A stretch of DNA of 51,818 nucleotides, from contig JASHNQ010000045.1 in assembly GCA_030041545.1 (NCBI GenBank), forward strand, positions 1 to 51,818, in the 5' to 3' direction. The DNA comes from a candidate division FCPU426 bacterium. Its GTDB lineage: Bacteria; Oederibacteriota; Muellerivitia; Muellerivitales; Muellerivitaceae. A program made the translations under genes and the position numbers. The notes beneath the pieces are model-generated. The model made no database searches. It had not been told where the DNA came from and saw only the letters and a program-made list of their open reading frames with translations. Positions 24,285-32,572 of this stretch are shown here, piece after piece. Every line of letters begins with the position of its first letter. Position 1 is the stretch's first letter.

Positions 24285-25259
24285 TTAAAGAATTAAGCCT
24301 TCTTCTTTCAGTAGGTTTTGGAACTCCAGCTGGCCCTGGACTTCCTTGGCCGTGTAGGAATAGTCGATGTTCTTTTCCAGGTATTCCTTGGCCTGGGACC
24401 GGTGGAAGGTCCAGATGCCGTGGTAGTTTTCGGCGATTTCGGCGAGGTGCTTGAGGCCCTCGGTCTTGGCGGCCAAAAGGTCCATTTCGATCTCCCGGGC
24501 TACCTCCACGTTGCGGGCCATCCAGACGGCGAAAATGAAGGGTTTCTGGGTTCGGAAAAACCACTCCTCGCCCAGGTCCGTCACGGTCATACCGGTGGGC
24601 GCCGATTCCAAGGCCATGTCCCCGAACTGCAGGGAGGCCTCCCAAGGCTTGGTCTGGTTGGGTTTGAAGTTTTCCATGTCCACGCTTTTAACATCCGCTT
24701 TCTTGACGCCATACCACTTTTGGAGGATGAGGCGGGCCAGTAAAACTGAGGTTTGGGAGCGTGTATCGGCGTAAATCCGGGTGACCTGGTGCAAGGGAAG
24801 GTGGGACAGCAGGCGGACGCTTTTCACCGGCCCTTTGCAGCCGACGGCGGCAACCGGAACGATCTGGAGCTCCGGGTTCAGGAACTTCGCCACGATGGGA
24901 GCGATGGCCACGTCCAGTTGGCCTTTTTTGAGCAAGGAAGCCATCTGGCTGGGCGGGGCCGGAAACAACTTGTGGTGGTTTTTCATGTCCCAAATCAAGG
25001 GTTGGATATTGAGGAAGTTAAAAACCCCAATGTTCATGGGTTTGGCGATGAATTTGACCGGGGTGGCCTGCGGTGAGCTTGTCGAACCGGGGGGCGCGGC
25101 TGTGGCCGCCGGTGCGGGTTTGGCTGTGGCTGGCGCGGGTGCCGCTGAAGGCGTTGCCACCGGCTTGTCCGACGAAGCCTTGGCGGGGCCGGAAGCAGGC
25201 GCGGCCGTCGCGGGCTGGGAAGTCGGTTGCGGCTGCGGAGTCGCGGTTGGTTCTGGCAT
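24285..25259 (-). CDS. mqnA: Chorismate dehydratase MqnA with long Ala/Pro/Thr-rich N-terminal extension
   Basis: 324 residues from the ATG at 25259 (AAAAGGA upstream). Residues 1-74 are low complexity (P-T-A-T-P-Q-P, A-P-A-P-A-T-A-K), with no signal peptide. The catalytic domain starts at about 75: MNIGVFNFLNIQPLIW, GQLDVAIAPIVAKF, KSVRLLSHLPLHQV, DTRSQTSVLLARL, WEASLQFGDMAL. The fold is a periplasmic-binding-protein type domain that dehydrates chorismate to 3-enolpyruvylbenzoate, the first futalosine-pathway step. MqnA proteins normally begin at the catalytic domain, so the leader is exceptional. Between mqnE and mqnC in the operon. Confidence 0.88.
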   Translation of the reverse strand: MPEPTATPQPQPTSQPATAAPASGPAKASSDKPVATPSAAPAPATAKPAPAATAAPPGSTSSPQATPVKFIAKPMNIGVFNFLNIQPLIWDMKNHHKLFPAPPSQMASLLKKGQLDVAIAPIVAKFLNPELQIVPVAAVGCKGPVKSVRLLSHLPLHQVTRIYADTRSQTSVLLARLILQKWYGVKKADVKSVDMENFKPNQTKPWEASLQFGDMALESAPTGMTVTDLGEEWFFRTQKPFIFAVWMARNVEVAREIEMDLLAAKTEGLKHLAEIAENYHGIWTFHRSQAKEYLEKNIDYSYTAKEVQGQLEFQNLLKEEGLIL

Positions 25260-25299
25260 TGTTGTTTGTCCTTTTAGCCTCAAAAATTAGAACCCAAAA

Positions 25300-26424
25300 T
25301 TATTTTGTTAAGGCCGGTTCTTGGATCCTCTTGAGTTCCTTGTACAACGTGTCCCGTTCCACGGGGGTCCGGCCCGCTTCGCGGATCAGGCGCCTCAATT
25401 CCCCAACGGTCATGATCTCCGGGGTGTCCGCGCCCGCCATATGATAAATCTTTTCCTCAATGACCGTGCCGTCAATGTCGTCCACGCCGTAGGAAAGGGA
25501 GAGTTGGGCCAGCCTCACGCCTAGCATGATCCAGTAGGCCTTGATATGGGGAAAATTATCGAGGTAAACCCGGCCGATGGCCAGGGTTTTCAGGTCTTCC
25601 ATTCCGCTGGGCCTGGCGAAATGGTCCATGGCCGTGTGGTCGGGGTGGAAGGCCAGGGGGATAAAGGTCTGGAAGCCGCCGGTCTCGTCCTGCAGTTCCC
25701 TTAAACGCCGCATGTGGTCCACGCGGTGCCCGTATGTCTCGATATGGCCGTAAAGCATGGTGGCGTTGGTCTTGAGCCCCAGCCCGTGGGCGGTGCGGTG
25801 CACCTCGATCCATTGGTCCGCCGTGGCCTTGCCGGGGCATATCTGCTCCCTCACCTCGGGGTGGAAGATTTCGGCGCCGCCCCCGGGCATGGAATCCAGC
25901 CCCGCGGCCTTCAGCCGCGACAGCACTTCCCCATAAGGCATGTTGTATTTGTCGGCAAAAAAATTGATCTCCACGCCCGTGAAACACTTCAGGTGGACGC
26001 TCGGCACGGTTTTCTTCAAAAGTCGAAGCATGTCCTCGTACCACTCGAAGCCATAGGTGGGATGAAGCCCGCCCACGATGTGCAACTCGGTAATGTGCTC
26101 CCGTTCAAAGGCTTCTTTGGCTTTCTGGGCGATCTGCTGGTGGGTGAACTCGAAGGCGCCTTCCTCGCCCTCAAAGCGGGAAAATGCGCAAAACTTGCAG
26201 GTGGTGGCGCAAACGTTGGTGTAATCAATGTGGCGGTTGATGTTGTAGTAAGTGTCGTTGCCATTTTTCCGCTCGCGCGCCAGGTTGGCCATGGCGCCCA
26301 GGACGTAAAGGTCGTTGGTCTGGTAAAGGCGCAGGGCGTCCTCTTCGGTGACACGAACCCCTTGCTCGACCTTTTCGTAGATGTCCTTGAGGGATGACTG
26401 GTTTAAAAGCCTTTTGAGAACCAA
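25300..26424 (-). CDS. mqnE: Aminofutalosine synthase (MqnE), radical SAM
   Basis: 374 residues from a TTG at 26424, which has TAGGAG seven bases upstream; an in-frame ATG at 26466 lacks a good site and would overlap the previous gene by 64 bases. Cluster motif C-x3-C-x2-C in CATTCKFCAFSR (Cys72, 76, 79). HIVGGLHPTYGFEWYEDM and LDSMPGGGAEIF are MqnE/MqnC family motifs. It adds the adenosyl radical from S-adenosylmethionine to 3-enolpyruvylbenzoate, giving 6-amino-6-deoxyfutalosine. The start still overlaps the upstream prenyltransferase by 22 bases, implying translational coupling. Confidence 0.93.
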   Translation of the reverse strand: MVLKRLLNQSSLKDIYEKVEQGVRVTEEDALRLYQTNDLYVLGAMANLARERKNGNDTYYNINRHIDYTNVCATTCKFCAFSRFEGEEGAFEFTHQQIAQKAKEAFEREHITELHIVGGLHPTYGFEWYEDMLRLLKKTVPSVHLKCFTGVEINFFADKYNMPYGEVLSRLKAAGLDSMPGGGAEIFHPEVREQICPGKATADQWIEVHRTAHGLGLKTNATMLYGHIETYGHRVDHMRRLRELQDETGGFQTFIPLAFHPDHTAMDHFARPSGMEDLKTLAIGRVYLDNFPHIKAYWIMLGVRLAQLSLSYGVDDIDGTVIEEKIYHMAGADTPEIMTVGELRRLIREAGRTPVERDTLYKELKRIQEPALTK

Positions 26425-27284
26425 ACCGTGACTCCTACGACGCCGAAGTAAAGGATGGAGATCCATCCGTTCATTTTCATCATGGAAGGGGAAAGGGTAA
26501 ACCGCGGCCTGCCTTCGCCGGGTTCCAGTCGATAAGCGTTTTTATGCTGGTAAAGCAGGACCGCCCCGATGATGCCGATTCCCCAGTAATAAGCGGGGGG
26601 AAAACCGGCCTGGACCCCGAATCCGGTCAGGAATCCTAACATACAGGCATGGAAGAATCGAGAGGCTTTGAGGCTGTTGGGAAGGCCCCAACGCACAACC
26701 CAAGATTGAAGCCCTTCTTTCTTGTCAAACGCCTCATCCTGCGTGGCGTACAAAATATCAAACCCCGCCAGGAAGCATATGACGGCCATCATAAGCCAGA
26801 AAGGTTCGGGCGCGAAGGCACCCGTGGCCGCGATCCAAGCTCCGACAGGCGCCACCCCCAGTGCCAATCCCAAAAATAAGTGGGAGGTCCAGGTAAAGCG
26901 CTTGGTATGGGAATAAAAAAGGACGATGACGAGGGCGGGGATGGACAGCTTCGCGGCGAGCCAGTTTAACTGGGTGGTAGCCAACACGAAACTTAGGCCG
27001 CAAACCCAAACGATCACCCGTACCTGCCAAACCTTAATGCGCCCCGCAGGAATATCCCTGTTTTTCGTGCGGGGATTCTTGGCGTCGATATCCGCGTCCG
27101 CCAGACGGTTATAGGCCATGGCGGTCGTGCGGGCCAGGACCATGCAGACGATGACCCAAAACAGGACGCGCGGGGAGGGCCGGCCATGGGTGGCGGTCAA
27201 AAGGCTGGCCAACGCGAAGGGCAGGGCGAAGACCGAGTGAGGTAAAACTACCAAACTGCTGAAGGTTTTTAGTTTTTCTAGCAT
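26403..27284 (-). CDS. mqnP: UbiA-family prenyltransferase, probable MqnP
   Basis: 293 residues from the ATG at 27284. About eight hydrophobic segments. The first Asp-rich motif is NRLADADIDAKNPRTKNRDIP, and the second is DILYATQDEAFDKKEG. These bind the prenyl diphosphate through magnesium. In the futalosine pathway the acceptor would be 1,4-dihydroxy-6-naphthoate (or its decarboxylation product); the same family also acts on 4-hydroxybenzoate. Position between ubiX and mqnE supports the menaquinone role. A TTG seven codons upstream is possible but has no clear ribosome site. Confidence 0.88.
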   Translation of the reverse strand: MLEKLKTFSSLVVLPHSVFALPFALASLLTATHGRPSPRVLFWVIVCMVLARTTAMAYNRLADADIDAKNPRTKNRDIPAGRIKVWQVRVIVWVCGLSFVLATTQLNWLAAKLSIPALVIVLFYSHTKRFTWTSHLFLGLALGVAPVGAWIAATGAFAPEPFWLMMAVICFLAGFDILYATQDEAFDKKEGLQSWVVRWGLPNSLKASRFFHACMLGFLTGFGVQAGFPPAYYWGIGIIGAVLLYQHKNAYRLEPGEGRPRFTLSPSMMKMNGWISILYFGVVGVTVWFSKGF

Positions 27285-27309
27285 GTTTTGCTTTTGGACA
27301 AACAAGTGA

Positions 27310-27412
27310 GGAGTTAGCGGTTAGGAATTAGGAGTTATGGAAATTTTTGAAATTCCAAAATGGAATTTCAAAACTACAAAAACTTCTAGCTCTTCACTCC
27401 TCACTTCTAACT
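27310..27412. repeat. Inverted repeat spacer between UbiX and MqnP genes
   Basis: GAGGAGTTAGCGGTTAGGAA on the left faces CTCCTCACTTCTAACTT on the right, with an inner hairpin around GGAAATTTTTGAAATTCC. The right arm overlaps the end of ubiX and encodes its last residues (KKVRSEE). Confidence 0.6.
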
Positions 27413-27966
27413 TTCTTTTCTTCTTCCCTCCACCGTTTGGAGACCTCCGCTTGGATGCCCGCGTGGTCGTAAACCCGGGCAATGACCGTATCCACCACGT
27501 CCTCGATGGTCTTGGGGTTCCCATAAAAACTGGGGGTCGCCGGGATGACATGAGCTCCGGCCAAGGTGAGCAGTTCCATATTTTTGATTTGGATGAGGGA
27601 AAGGGGCGTTTCGCGCGGCACCAGGATGAGTTTGCGGCGTTCCTTGAGGAAAACCTCGCCGGACCGGGTGATGAGGTTGTCCGCGATGCCATGGGCCAGT
27701 TTGCCCAGGGTGGTGGTGGAACAAGGGATGACCACCATGGCTTCGAACTTGTTGGAGCCGCTGGCAGAAGGGGCGGTCAGGTCCTTCTCGTCCCATTCCC
27801 GCACGTGCGGGGGCAAGTTGAGTCCGCCCTCGTGGGACGCCACGATCCGGGCGGATTCGGAAACCACCGCGTGCGCTTCCCAGTCGTCATAGGGAAAGTG
27901 CTGGAAAAACCTTCGGGCGTAAATGGTGCCCGAAGCGCCGGTTACCGCCACCATTATTTTTTTCAT
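27394..27966 (-). CDS. ubiX: Flavin prenyltransferase UbiX
   Basis: 190 residues. GASG at 10-13 near the N-terminus binds FMN. PCSTTTLGKLAHGIADNLI and VPRETPLSLIQIKNMELL are UbiX signatures, and PSFYGNPKTIEDVVDTV the C-terminal one. UbiX prenylates FMN to prFMN, the cofactor required by UbiD decarboxylases such as the one encoded at 29493. AAGGG precedes the ATG. The last seven residues and the stop lie in an intergenic repeat, so the native tail has been altered slightly. A toxin-antitoxin pair separates it from menG. Confidence 0.95.
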   Translation of the reverse strand: MKKIMVAVTGASGTIYARRFFQHFPYDDWEAHAVVSESARIVASHEGGLNLPPHVREWDEKDLTAPSASGSNKFEAMVVIPCSTTTLGKLAHGIADNLITRSGEVFLKERRKLILVPRETPLSLIQIKNMELLTLAGAHVIPATPSFYGNPKTIEDVVDTVIARVYDHAGIQAEVSKRWREEEKKVRSEE

Positions 27967-28023
27967 GGTTTTCCCTTATAGCACCTGAAAAAGCCATAAT
28001 TTTTTTCGACGTGAGAAACCGCG

Positions 28024-28248
28024 TCAATGATATTTGGCGGGTTTTTCACTGGCTTTAGCAATTTTTGGTGGATAAGCCTTATAGGGCCTTTTGGCCAAAT
28101 AGGCGAATGGGCCCGCCAAAGCTTTTTGGTGGTAATAATTGACTTTTTCTTCCCAGGTCATTCCTTTGGTGACTTGATACAAACGTTTTTGAACTTTCTC
28201 CTTAAACGCCAAGGCATCAAAACTAGCCTTTTTTTTTCTTTTTTTCAT
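28024..28248 (-). CDS. Small basic protein, probable partner of the PIN toxin
   Basis: 74 residues. Lys-rich N-terminus, then SFDALAFKEKVQKRLYQVTKGMTWEEKVNYYHQKA. The pattern F-D-A-x-x-x-K-x-x-x-Q-x-x-x-Y followed by M-[ST]-x-E-E-x-x-x-Y recurs in unnamed small proteins next to PIN-domain genes. Its ATG overlaps the stop of the upstream PIN gene (ATGA), so the two are coupled. It is therefore likely the antitoxin, though here it follows the toxin rather than precedes it. Local G+C is lower than in the surrounding mqn genes. Confidence 0.6.
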   Translation of the reverse strand: MKKRKKKASFDALAFKEKVQKRLYQVTKGMTWEEKVNYYHQKALAGPFAYLAKRPYKAYPPKIAKASEKPAKYH

Positions 28249-28700
28249 ATCTCAACTTCTTTCGGGGTCACGATGTTTAAGTAGCCATAGCCCCATTTTA
28301 AGTTCACCTCATTATATGCCCTCATTTTTCCAAGTTGAACTATATGCTTAAAATTCCATGAAACAATGGCATCCGATGTCGCCAGGGTCGCCATCGCGAC
28401 ATGAGCCGCGTCGTTTTGCGAAGAGAGCGTTAAAATCCCAGCCCTCAAATAGGCGTCCTTTAAGTTTTCGACTTCCTTGGTAAGTGGAAGCATTTCAATC
28501 GATGACGCTGGAATCTTTTCCAAAATGCGTTGGACTTTCTCAGGAGACCTTGTTAACTCTTCCAATACTAAATCCGATAAGAGAAAAATAACCTTCCGGG
28601 CGATGGCGCCATGAATGAGTTTTCTGGATTCTTTCTCGAAAACCTTATCGTAATAACCTCCGATCACTGATGTATCGACGTAAAGGCGGAGTTTCTTCAT
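28245..28700 (-). CDS. PIN-domain toxin inserted in the menaquinone gene run
   Basis: 151 residues. PIN signatures: LYVDTSVIGGYYD (Asp9), DLVLEELTRSP with a conserved Glu, and NDAAHVAMATLATSDAIVSWNFKHIV with the late Asp residues. A metal-dependent RNase of the VapC class, held by the 74-residue protein whose start overlaps its stop. It begins 8 bases after menG ends, so it may be transcribed with the menaquinone genes. Its A+T-richer codons suggest later arrival. Confidence 0.8.
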   Translation of the reverse strand: MKKLRLYVDTSVIGGYYDKVFEKESRKLIHGAIARKVIFLLSDLVLEELTRSPEKVQRILEKIPASSIEMLPLTKEVENLKDAYLRAGILTLSSQNDAAHVAMATLATSDAIVSWNFKHIVQLGKMRAYNEVNLKWGYGYLNIVTPKEVEI

Positions 28701-28708
28701 AAACTCTT

Positions 28709-29398
28709 TTATTTTCTTATCCCCACTAAGCTAACGGCAACGCCCATGGTCTTGCTTTCCACCGAAAGATCCTTGAAACCGCATTTTTCCATGAGCCTCA
28801 TGAATTCATCAAGGGAAGCGAAATTCTTGGCCGATTTTTGGAGGTAGTCATAGGCCTGTTTATTGCCCGAAATCGCCCCGCCCCTCATGGGGACAATGGC
28901 GCCCACATAAAAGGCATGGGCCAGCCGGTTCAAAAAGCCGGTCGGCTTGAAGAATTCCAGGATCGCCACCCGTCCCCCCGGCTTTAGCATCCGCGCGATT
29001 TCCTTCAAACCCGCTTCCAAGTTATCCAGGTTGCGGACGCCAAATCCGCAGACCACCGCGTCAAAGGCCATATCATGGAATGGAAGTTTTAGGGCATCCG
29101 CCCCCAGGATTTCAAAACCTCCCGCCACACCCGTCTTTTTCTTGGCCAGGAGCAGCATGGCCTTGGAGAAATCAGCCAGGACCACCTGGGCTTCGGGCGC
29201 CTGCGCCTTGACCGCCAGGGCGAAATCCCCGGTTCCGGCGCAAAGGTCCAGGACGCGGTTGGGTTTGAAGCCGTCCTTCAGTATTTGCCGGACTGCGTCC
29301 TTTCGCCATTGGACGTCCTTGTTGAACGACAAGGCGTGGTTAGCCTGGTCATAAGTCGGCGCGATATTCGAAAACATCGTCTGGATTTGCTGGCTCAT
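28709..29398 (-). CDS. menG: Demethylmenaquinone methyltransferase (MenG/UbiE family)
   Basis: 229 residues from the ATG at 29398, preceded by AAAGG; a start 16 codons earlier would be encoded by a CCACAAAG repeat and is rejected. YDQANHALSFNKDVQWRK is the UbiE/MenG N-terminal motif. The S-adenosylmethionine site is VLDLCAGTGDFAL (49-61). DAVVCGFGVRNLDNLEAGLKE and PGGRVAILEFFKP are the second and third family signatures. It methylates demethylmenaquinone in the last step of menaquinone synthesis. It lies between the UbiD-like gene and the PIN pair. Confidence 0.93.
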   Translation of the reverse strand: MSQQIQTMFSNIAPTYDQANHALSFNKDVQWRKDAVRQILKDGFKPNRVLDLCAGTGDFALAVKAQAPEAQVVLADFSKAMLLLAKKKTGVAGGFEILGADALKLPFHDMAFDAVVCGFGVRNLDNLEAGLKEIARMLKPGGRVAILEFFKPTGFLNRLAHAFYVGAIVPMRGGAISGNKQAYDYLQKSAKNFASLDEFMRLMEKCGFKDLSVESKTMGVAVSLVGIRK

Positions 29399-29420
29399 TT
29401 GAAACCTTTCAAAACAGTTT

Positions 29421-29451
29421 GAACCACAAAGACACGAAGGGCACAAAGAAA
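29421..29451. repeat. Single arm of the CCACAAAG repeat family upstream of menG
   Basis: GAACCACAAAGACACGAAGG and following bases match the left arm of the inverted repeats at 1791 and 45754. No facing arm is visible nearby. Its position just upstream of menG explains a spurious N-terminal extension of that frame. Confidence 0.65.
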
Positions 29452-29492
29452 AGATTAACTTCCTAACCTTTTAAACCTTTAAACAAACCCTG

Positions 29493-30944
29493 TTATTTCA
29501 CCAATCCGTATTTTTTGAGAATCGGCAACACCCGTTGTTCCACGCTTGGATCCATCACCAATTCCTCAGGCCATTCCCTATTAAAACCCTCTTCCTTCCA
29601 CTTTTTCGTCGCGTCAATGCCCATCTTCCCGCCCCATGCCCACATGGGCGAGGTATGGTCCAGAACGTCCAAGGGTCCCTCGGTCACCACCACGTCACGC
29701 TTGGCGTCCATGCAGTTCCCCACCCGCCAAAGCACCTGGCCGTAATCGTGGACGTTAGTGTCCTTGTCCACGATCACCAGGATTTTATTGAGCATCATCT
29801 GCCCCAGCCCCCACAAGGCGAACATGACTTTTCGGGCATGCTGGGGATACTGCTTGTCGATGGACACGATGGCCAGGTTGTGGAAGATGCCTTCCACGGG
29901 AAGTTCAATATCCGTGATTTCCGGAAGCATCTTCTGCATCAGCGGCAGGAAAAGTCGCTCCGTGGCTTTTCCCAGGTAGCCGTCCTCCATGGGCGGTTTG
30001 CCCACGAGGGTGGTGGGGTAGATGGGATTCTTGCGGCGCGTAATGCAGGTCACGTGGAAAACCGGGTACTGGTCCGCGAGGCTGTAATAGCCGGTGTGGT
30101 CGCCGAAGGGCCCTTCCAGGCGGCGCTCCCCGGCTTCCACGTAGCCTTCCAGCACGAAATCCGCGTCCGCGTGCACCCGCAAGTCCACGGTCTCGCACTT
30201 CACCAATTCCACCGATTTCTTCCGCAGGAAACCCGCGAAAAGCAGCTCGTCGATGCCTTCGGGCAAGGGCGCCGTGGCCGCGTAAGTCAGGGCCGGGTCG
30301 CCGCCCAAGGCCACCGCCACTTCCAGGCGCTTCCCCATTTTTTCCGCCTTGCGGTGGTGCCCCGCCCCTCCGTGGTGAACCTGCCAGTGCATGCCCGTGG
30401 TGGCGGCGTCGTAGACCTGCATACGGTACATGCCGATGTTGCGCGCTCCCGTTTCAGGGTCCTGGGTATAAACGAGGGGGAAAGTGATGAACCGGCCGCC
30501 GTCCTGGGGCCAGCATTTGAGCACAGGCAAGGCGGTCAAATCCGGCCTGGTTTCCACCACTTCCTGGCAGGCGCCTTTCCCCGCCTCGGTGGGCGGGAAC
30601 TTGGCGATGTCGGCCAGCTTGGGAAGGAACTTCAGCTTTTCCACGAAACCCTTGGGCGGTTTCAATTCCATTAATTCCCGGATCGCCCCGGCGTGTTCCT
30701 CCAGGTTTTCCACTCCCAAAGCCCAGCTCATCCGCTTGTAGGAGCCAAAGGCGTTGATGAGGACAGGATAGGGGCTCCCCTTGGGCTTCTCGAAAAGGAG
30801 GGCCTTTCCGCCTTGGGGGGACTTGGAAACCTTGTCCGCGATGGCCGTAATCTCCAGGACCGGGTCCACCTCGTCCTGGATACGCACCAGTTCGCCTTTT
30901 TTCTCGAGGAATTCGACGAATTCATTGAGGGATGAGTAGGGCAT
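29493..30944 (-). CDS. mqnL: UbiD-family decarboxylase, probable menaquinone pathway MqnL
   Basis: 483 residues. UbiD family: SLNEFVEFLEKKGELVRI at the N-terminus, then DPETGARNIGMYRMQVYD, and EGPFGDHTGYYSLADQYP, which carries conserved acidic/prFMN-site residues, with TTLVGKPPMEDGYLGKATER and DHTSPMWAWGGKMGIDATKK later. Using prFMN from UbiX, it would decarboxylate the prenylated carboxy-naphthoate of the futalosine pathway. A 4-hydroxy-3-polyprenylbenzoate substrate (ubiquinone route) is possible by family but unlikely in this context. AAAGG precedes the ATG. First gene of the cluster by direction of transcription. Confidence 0.88.
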   Translation of the reverse strand: MPYSSLNEFVEFLEKKGELVRIQDEVDPVLEITAIADKVSKSPQGGKALLFEKPKGSPYPVLINAFGSYKRMSWALGVENLEEHAGAIRELMELKPPKGFVEKLKFLPKLADIAKFPPTEAGKGACQEVVETRPDLTALPVLKCWPQDGGRFITFPLVYTQDPETGARNIGMYRMQVYDAATTGMHWQVHHGGAGHHRKAEKMGKRLEVAVALGGDPALTYAATAPLPEGIDELLFAGFLRKKSVELVKCETVDLRVHADADFVLEGYVEAGERRLEGPFGDHTGYYSLADQYPVFHVTCITRRKNPIYPTTLVGKPPMEDGYLGKATERLFLPLMQKMLPEITDIELPVEGIFHNLAIVSIDKQYPQHARKVMFALWGLGQMMLNKILVIVDKDTNVHDYGQVLWRVGNCMDAKRDVVVTEGPLDVLDHTSPMWAWGGKMGIDATKKWKEEGFNREWPEELVMDPSVEQRVLPILKKYGLVK

Positions 30945-30960
30945 TTCAACCTTTAAATAC

Positions 30961-31163
30961 TGTCATTGCGAGCCTCGAATTTTGAGGCAGGCTTGAAGTA
31001 GTTGGCCTGAAATTCAGGCCAACCATCCTTGGCCGTAGGCCAAGGACAACCTCAGTTCATGGGTGGTTTTCGTTTGATCAATGTCTCGTTCAAACAGCTT
31101 ATTAAAACTGGGGTTGCTTCGTCATCAACGCCCGTCTATTCGACGGGCATTACTCGCAATGAC
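30961..31163. repeat. Intergenic element with TGTCATTGCGAG/CTCGCAATGAC ends
   Basis: It begins TGTCATTGCGAGCCTCGAAT and ends TCGCAATGAC, so the termini are inverted. Internal short palindromes include GGCCTGAAATTCAGGCC and CCGTCTATTCGACGG. Same family as 9204-9329. It fills the gap upstream of the UbiD-like gene. Confidence 0.7.
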
Positions 31164-31193
31164 CCCTAAAATGAATTTTAAAAGTGGGCCATT

Positions 31194-31784
31194 CTACGCT
31201 ACTTGGGAGGCGGCCTCAACCTTGAGCTGGCGGGAAATCCAAAAGGCCCCCAGGGCCGCCAAAAGGCCGCCCACGGCTGGCGCCCAGAGCCATTTCAAGG
31301 CGGGCTGCAAGAAAAGGTTGAACCAGGCCATGTAGCTGACCGCCCAGGCCACGGCCATCAAAAATAGGGCCGAACGTTCCCCCCACCGGGGGCTCATCCA
31401 GCCCATGGCATAGCCCGCCATGGCGAAACTCACTCCGAACAAGTGCAGGTAGGCGGTGTGCTTGATGTACATCTCCGAGCTGTCGCCCATGTTCATCATT
31501 TTGGCCAGCCACACGAAGCACCAGAGGATCAGCCAAAGCACGGCGATGAGGGCCGCGCCGTGGGCGAAGAACATCAAGTTGCGGCTGTTGCCCTTAAGCC
31601 AGGAATACCGGACGCAAAAAAGGAGAAGCCCGGCAAGGCCCGCGAAGCCGAACAGGATGGCGACCCCCAACCAGGAGGAGGCGTCCTGCCTTAGGGAACC
31701 GGCCAAGGGATCCTCGAACAAAACGGCCATGGACAGGAGCACCCCCAGGGCCCCAACCCGGTAAATCACGAGGGACAGTTTCAT
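31194..31784 (-). CDS. Five-helix membrane protein of unknown function
   Basis: 196 residues with about five or six hydrophobic segments (around 8-22, 38-58, 72-92, 112-130, 138-156, 164-184). No catalytic motif is recognised. A HTAYLHLFGVSFAMAGYAMGWMSP stretch with a His pair and Met residues might bind a ligand or cofactor. The ATG overlaps the truA stop by four bases, so it is third in a DUF2723-truA operon with tight coupling. Function unknown. Confidence 0.7.
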   Translation of the reverse strand: MKLSLVIYRVGALGVLLSMAVLFEDPLAGSLRQDASSWLGVAILFGFAGLAGLLLFCVRYSWLKGNSRNLMFFAHGAALIAVLWLILWCFVWLAKMMNMGDSSEMYIKHTAYLHLFGVSFAMAGYAMGWMSPRWGERSALFLMAVAWAVSYMAWFNLFLQPALKWLWAPAVGGLLAALGAFWISRQLKVEAASQVA

Positions 31785-32572
31785 TCCCCTTCCCCCCGGG
31801 CCTTACGCTTCTTCACGGGCGGGAAGGTTTGGGGATAGGACACCTTCACCATAAAAAGCCCGTTGGGCGGAAGGGTGGGCCCCGCCTTCTTGCGGTCCCT
31901 GGATTTCAGGATGGAGGGGATATCCCCCGGCGCGATCTTGCCCGTGCCCACATAGACCAGCGTGCCGCTTAAGATCCGCACCATTTGGTGCAGGAAGGAC
32001 TCTCCCGTGAATTCCAGCAGGACGTCCGGACCCTTTTTTTTGATTTCGATTTTCATCAAGGTCCGCTTGGGGTTGGCCCGCTTGCCCAGGGTTCCCCGGA
32101 AGGAAGTGAAGTCGTGGGTGCCCACCAAATGCCGTGCGGCTCGGCGCATGGCTAAAAGGTCCAAGGGCAGGCGCAGGTGATGGTAGGTGTGGCGGTCGAA
32201 AACCGTGTAGTCCTTCGCGTTGCGGATCACGTAACGGTAGAGTTTGGCCAACGCGTGGTAGGTGGCGTGAAAAGTCGCGGGAACTTCCTGGGCCTTCACG
32301 ACGCGGATGTCGTGTGGCAAAAGTTGGTTCAATACCCGGTGGATGCGCTTGACCGGCAGGGGGGAGGAAGTGTGGAAATTGGCCGCCTGGCCCAGGGCAT
32401 GGACCCCGGCGTCCGTGCGTCCCGCCACCAGAAGGTCCACCGGGTGGCCGCAGATGAGTTTCAACCGGTCCTCCAGGACCCCTTGCACCGTGGGAGCCTG
32501 GGGCTGCTTTTGCCAGCCCGAATAAGCCGTTCCGTCGTATTCGACGGTGAGGCGGATGTTGCGGCAGCTCAC
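31781..32572 (-). CDS. truA: tRNA pseudouridine(38-40) synthase TruA
   Basis: 263 residues. Catalytic Asp54 in AGRTDAGVHALGQ, with EYDGTAYSGWQKQP at 11-24 and LYRYVIRN and FTGESFLHQMVRI later. It isomerises uridines 38-40 in the anticodon arm. The start is GTG, and the GTGA overlaps the DUF2723 stop. The C-terminus (KKRKARGEGE) is a basic tail. Middle gene of a coupled three-gene operon. Confidence 0.95.
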   Translation of the reverse strand: MSCRNIRLTVEYDGTAYSGWQKQPQAPTVQGVLEDRLKLICGHPVDLLVAGRTDAGVHALGQAANFHTSSPLPVKRIHRVLNQLLPHDIRVVKAQEVPATFHATYHALAKLYRYVIRNAKDYTVFDRHTYHHLRLPLDLLAMRRAARHLVGTHDFTSFRGTLGKRANPKRTLMKIEIKKKGPDVLLEFTGESFLHQMVRILSGTLVYVGTGKIAPGDIPSILKSRDRKKAGPTLPPNGLFMVKVSYPQTFPPVKKRKARGEGE

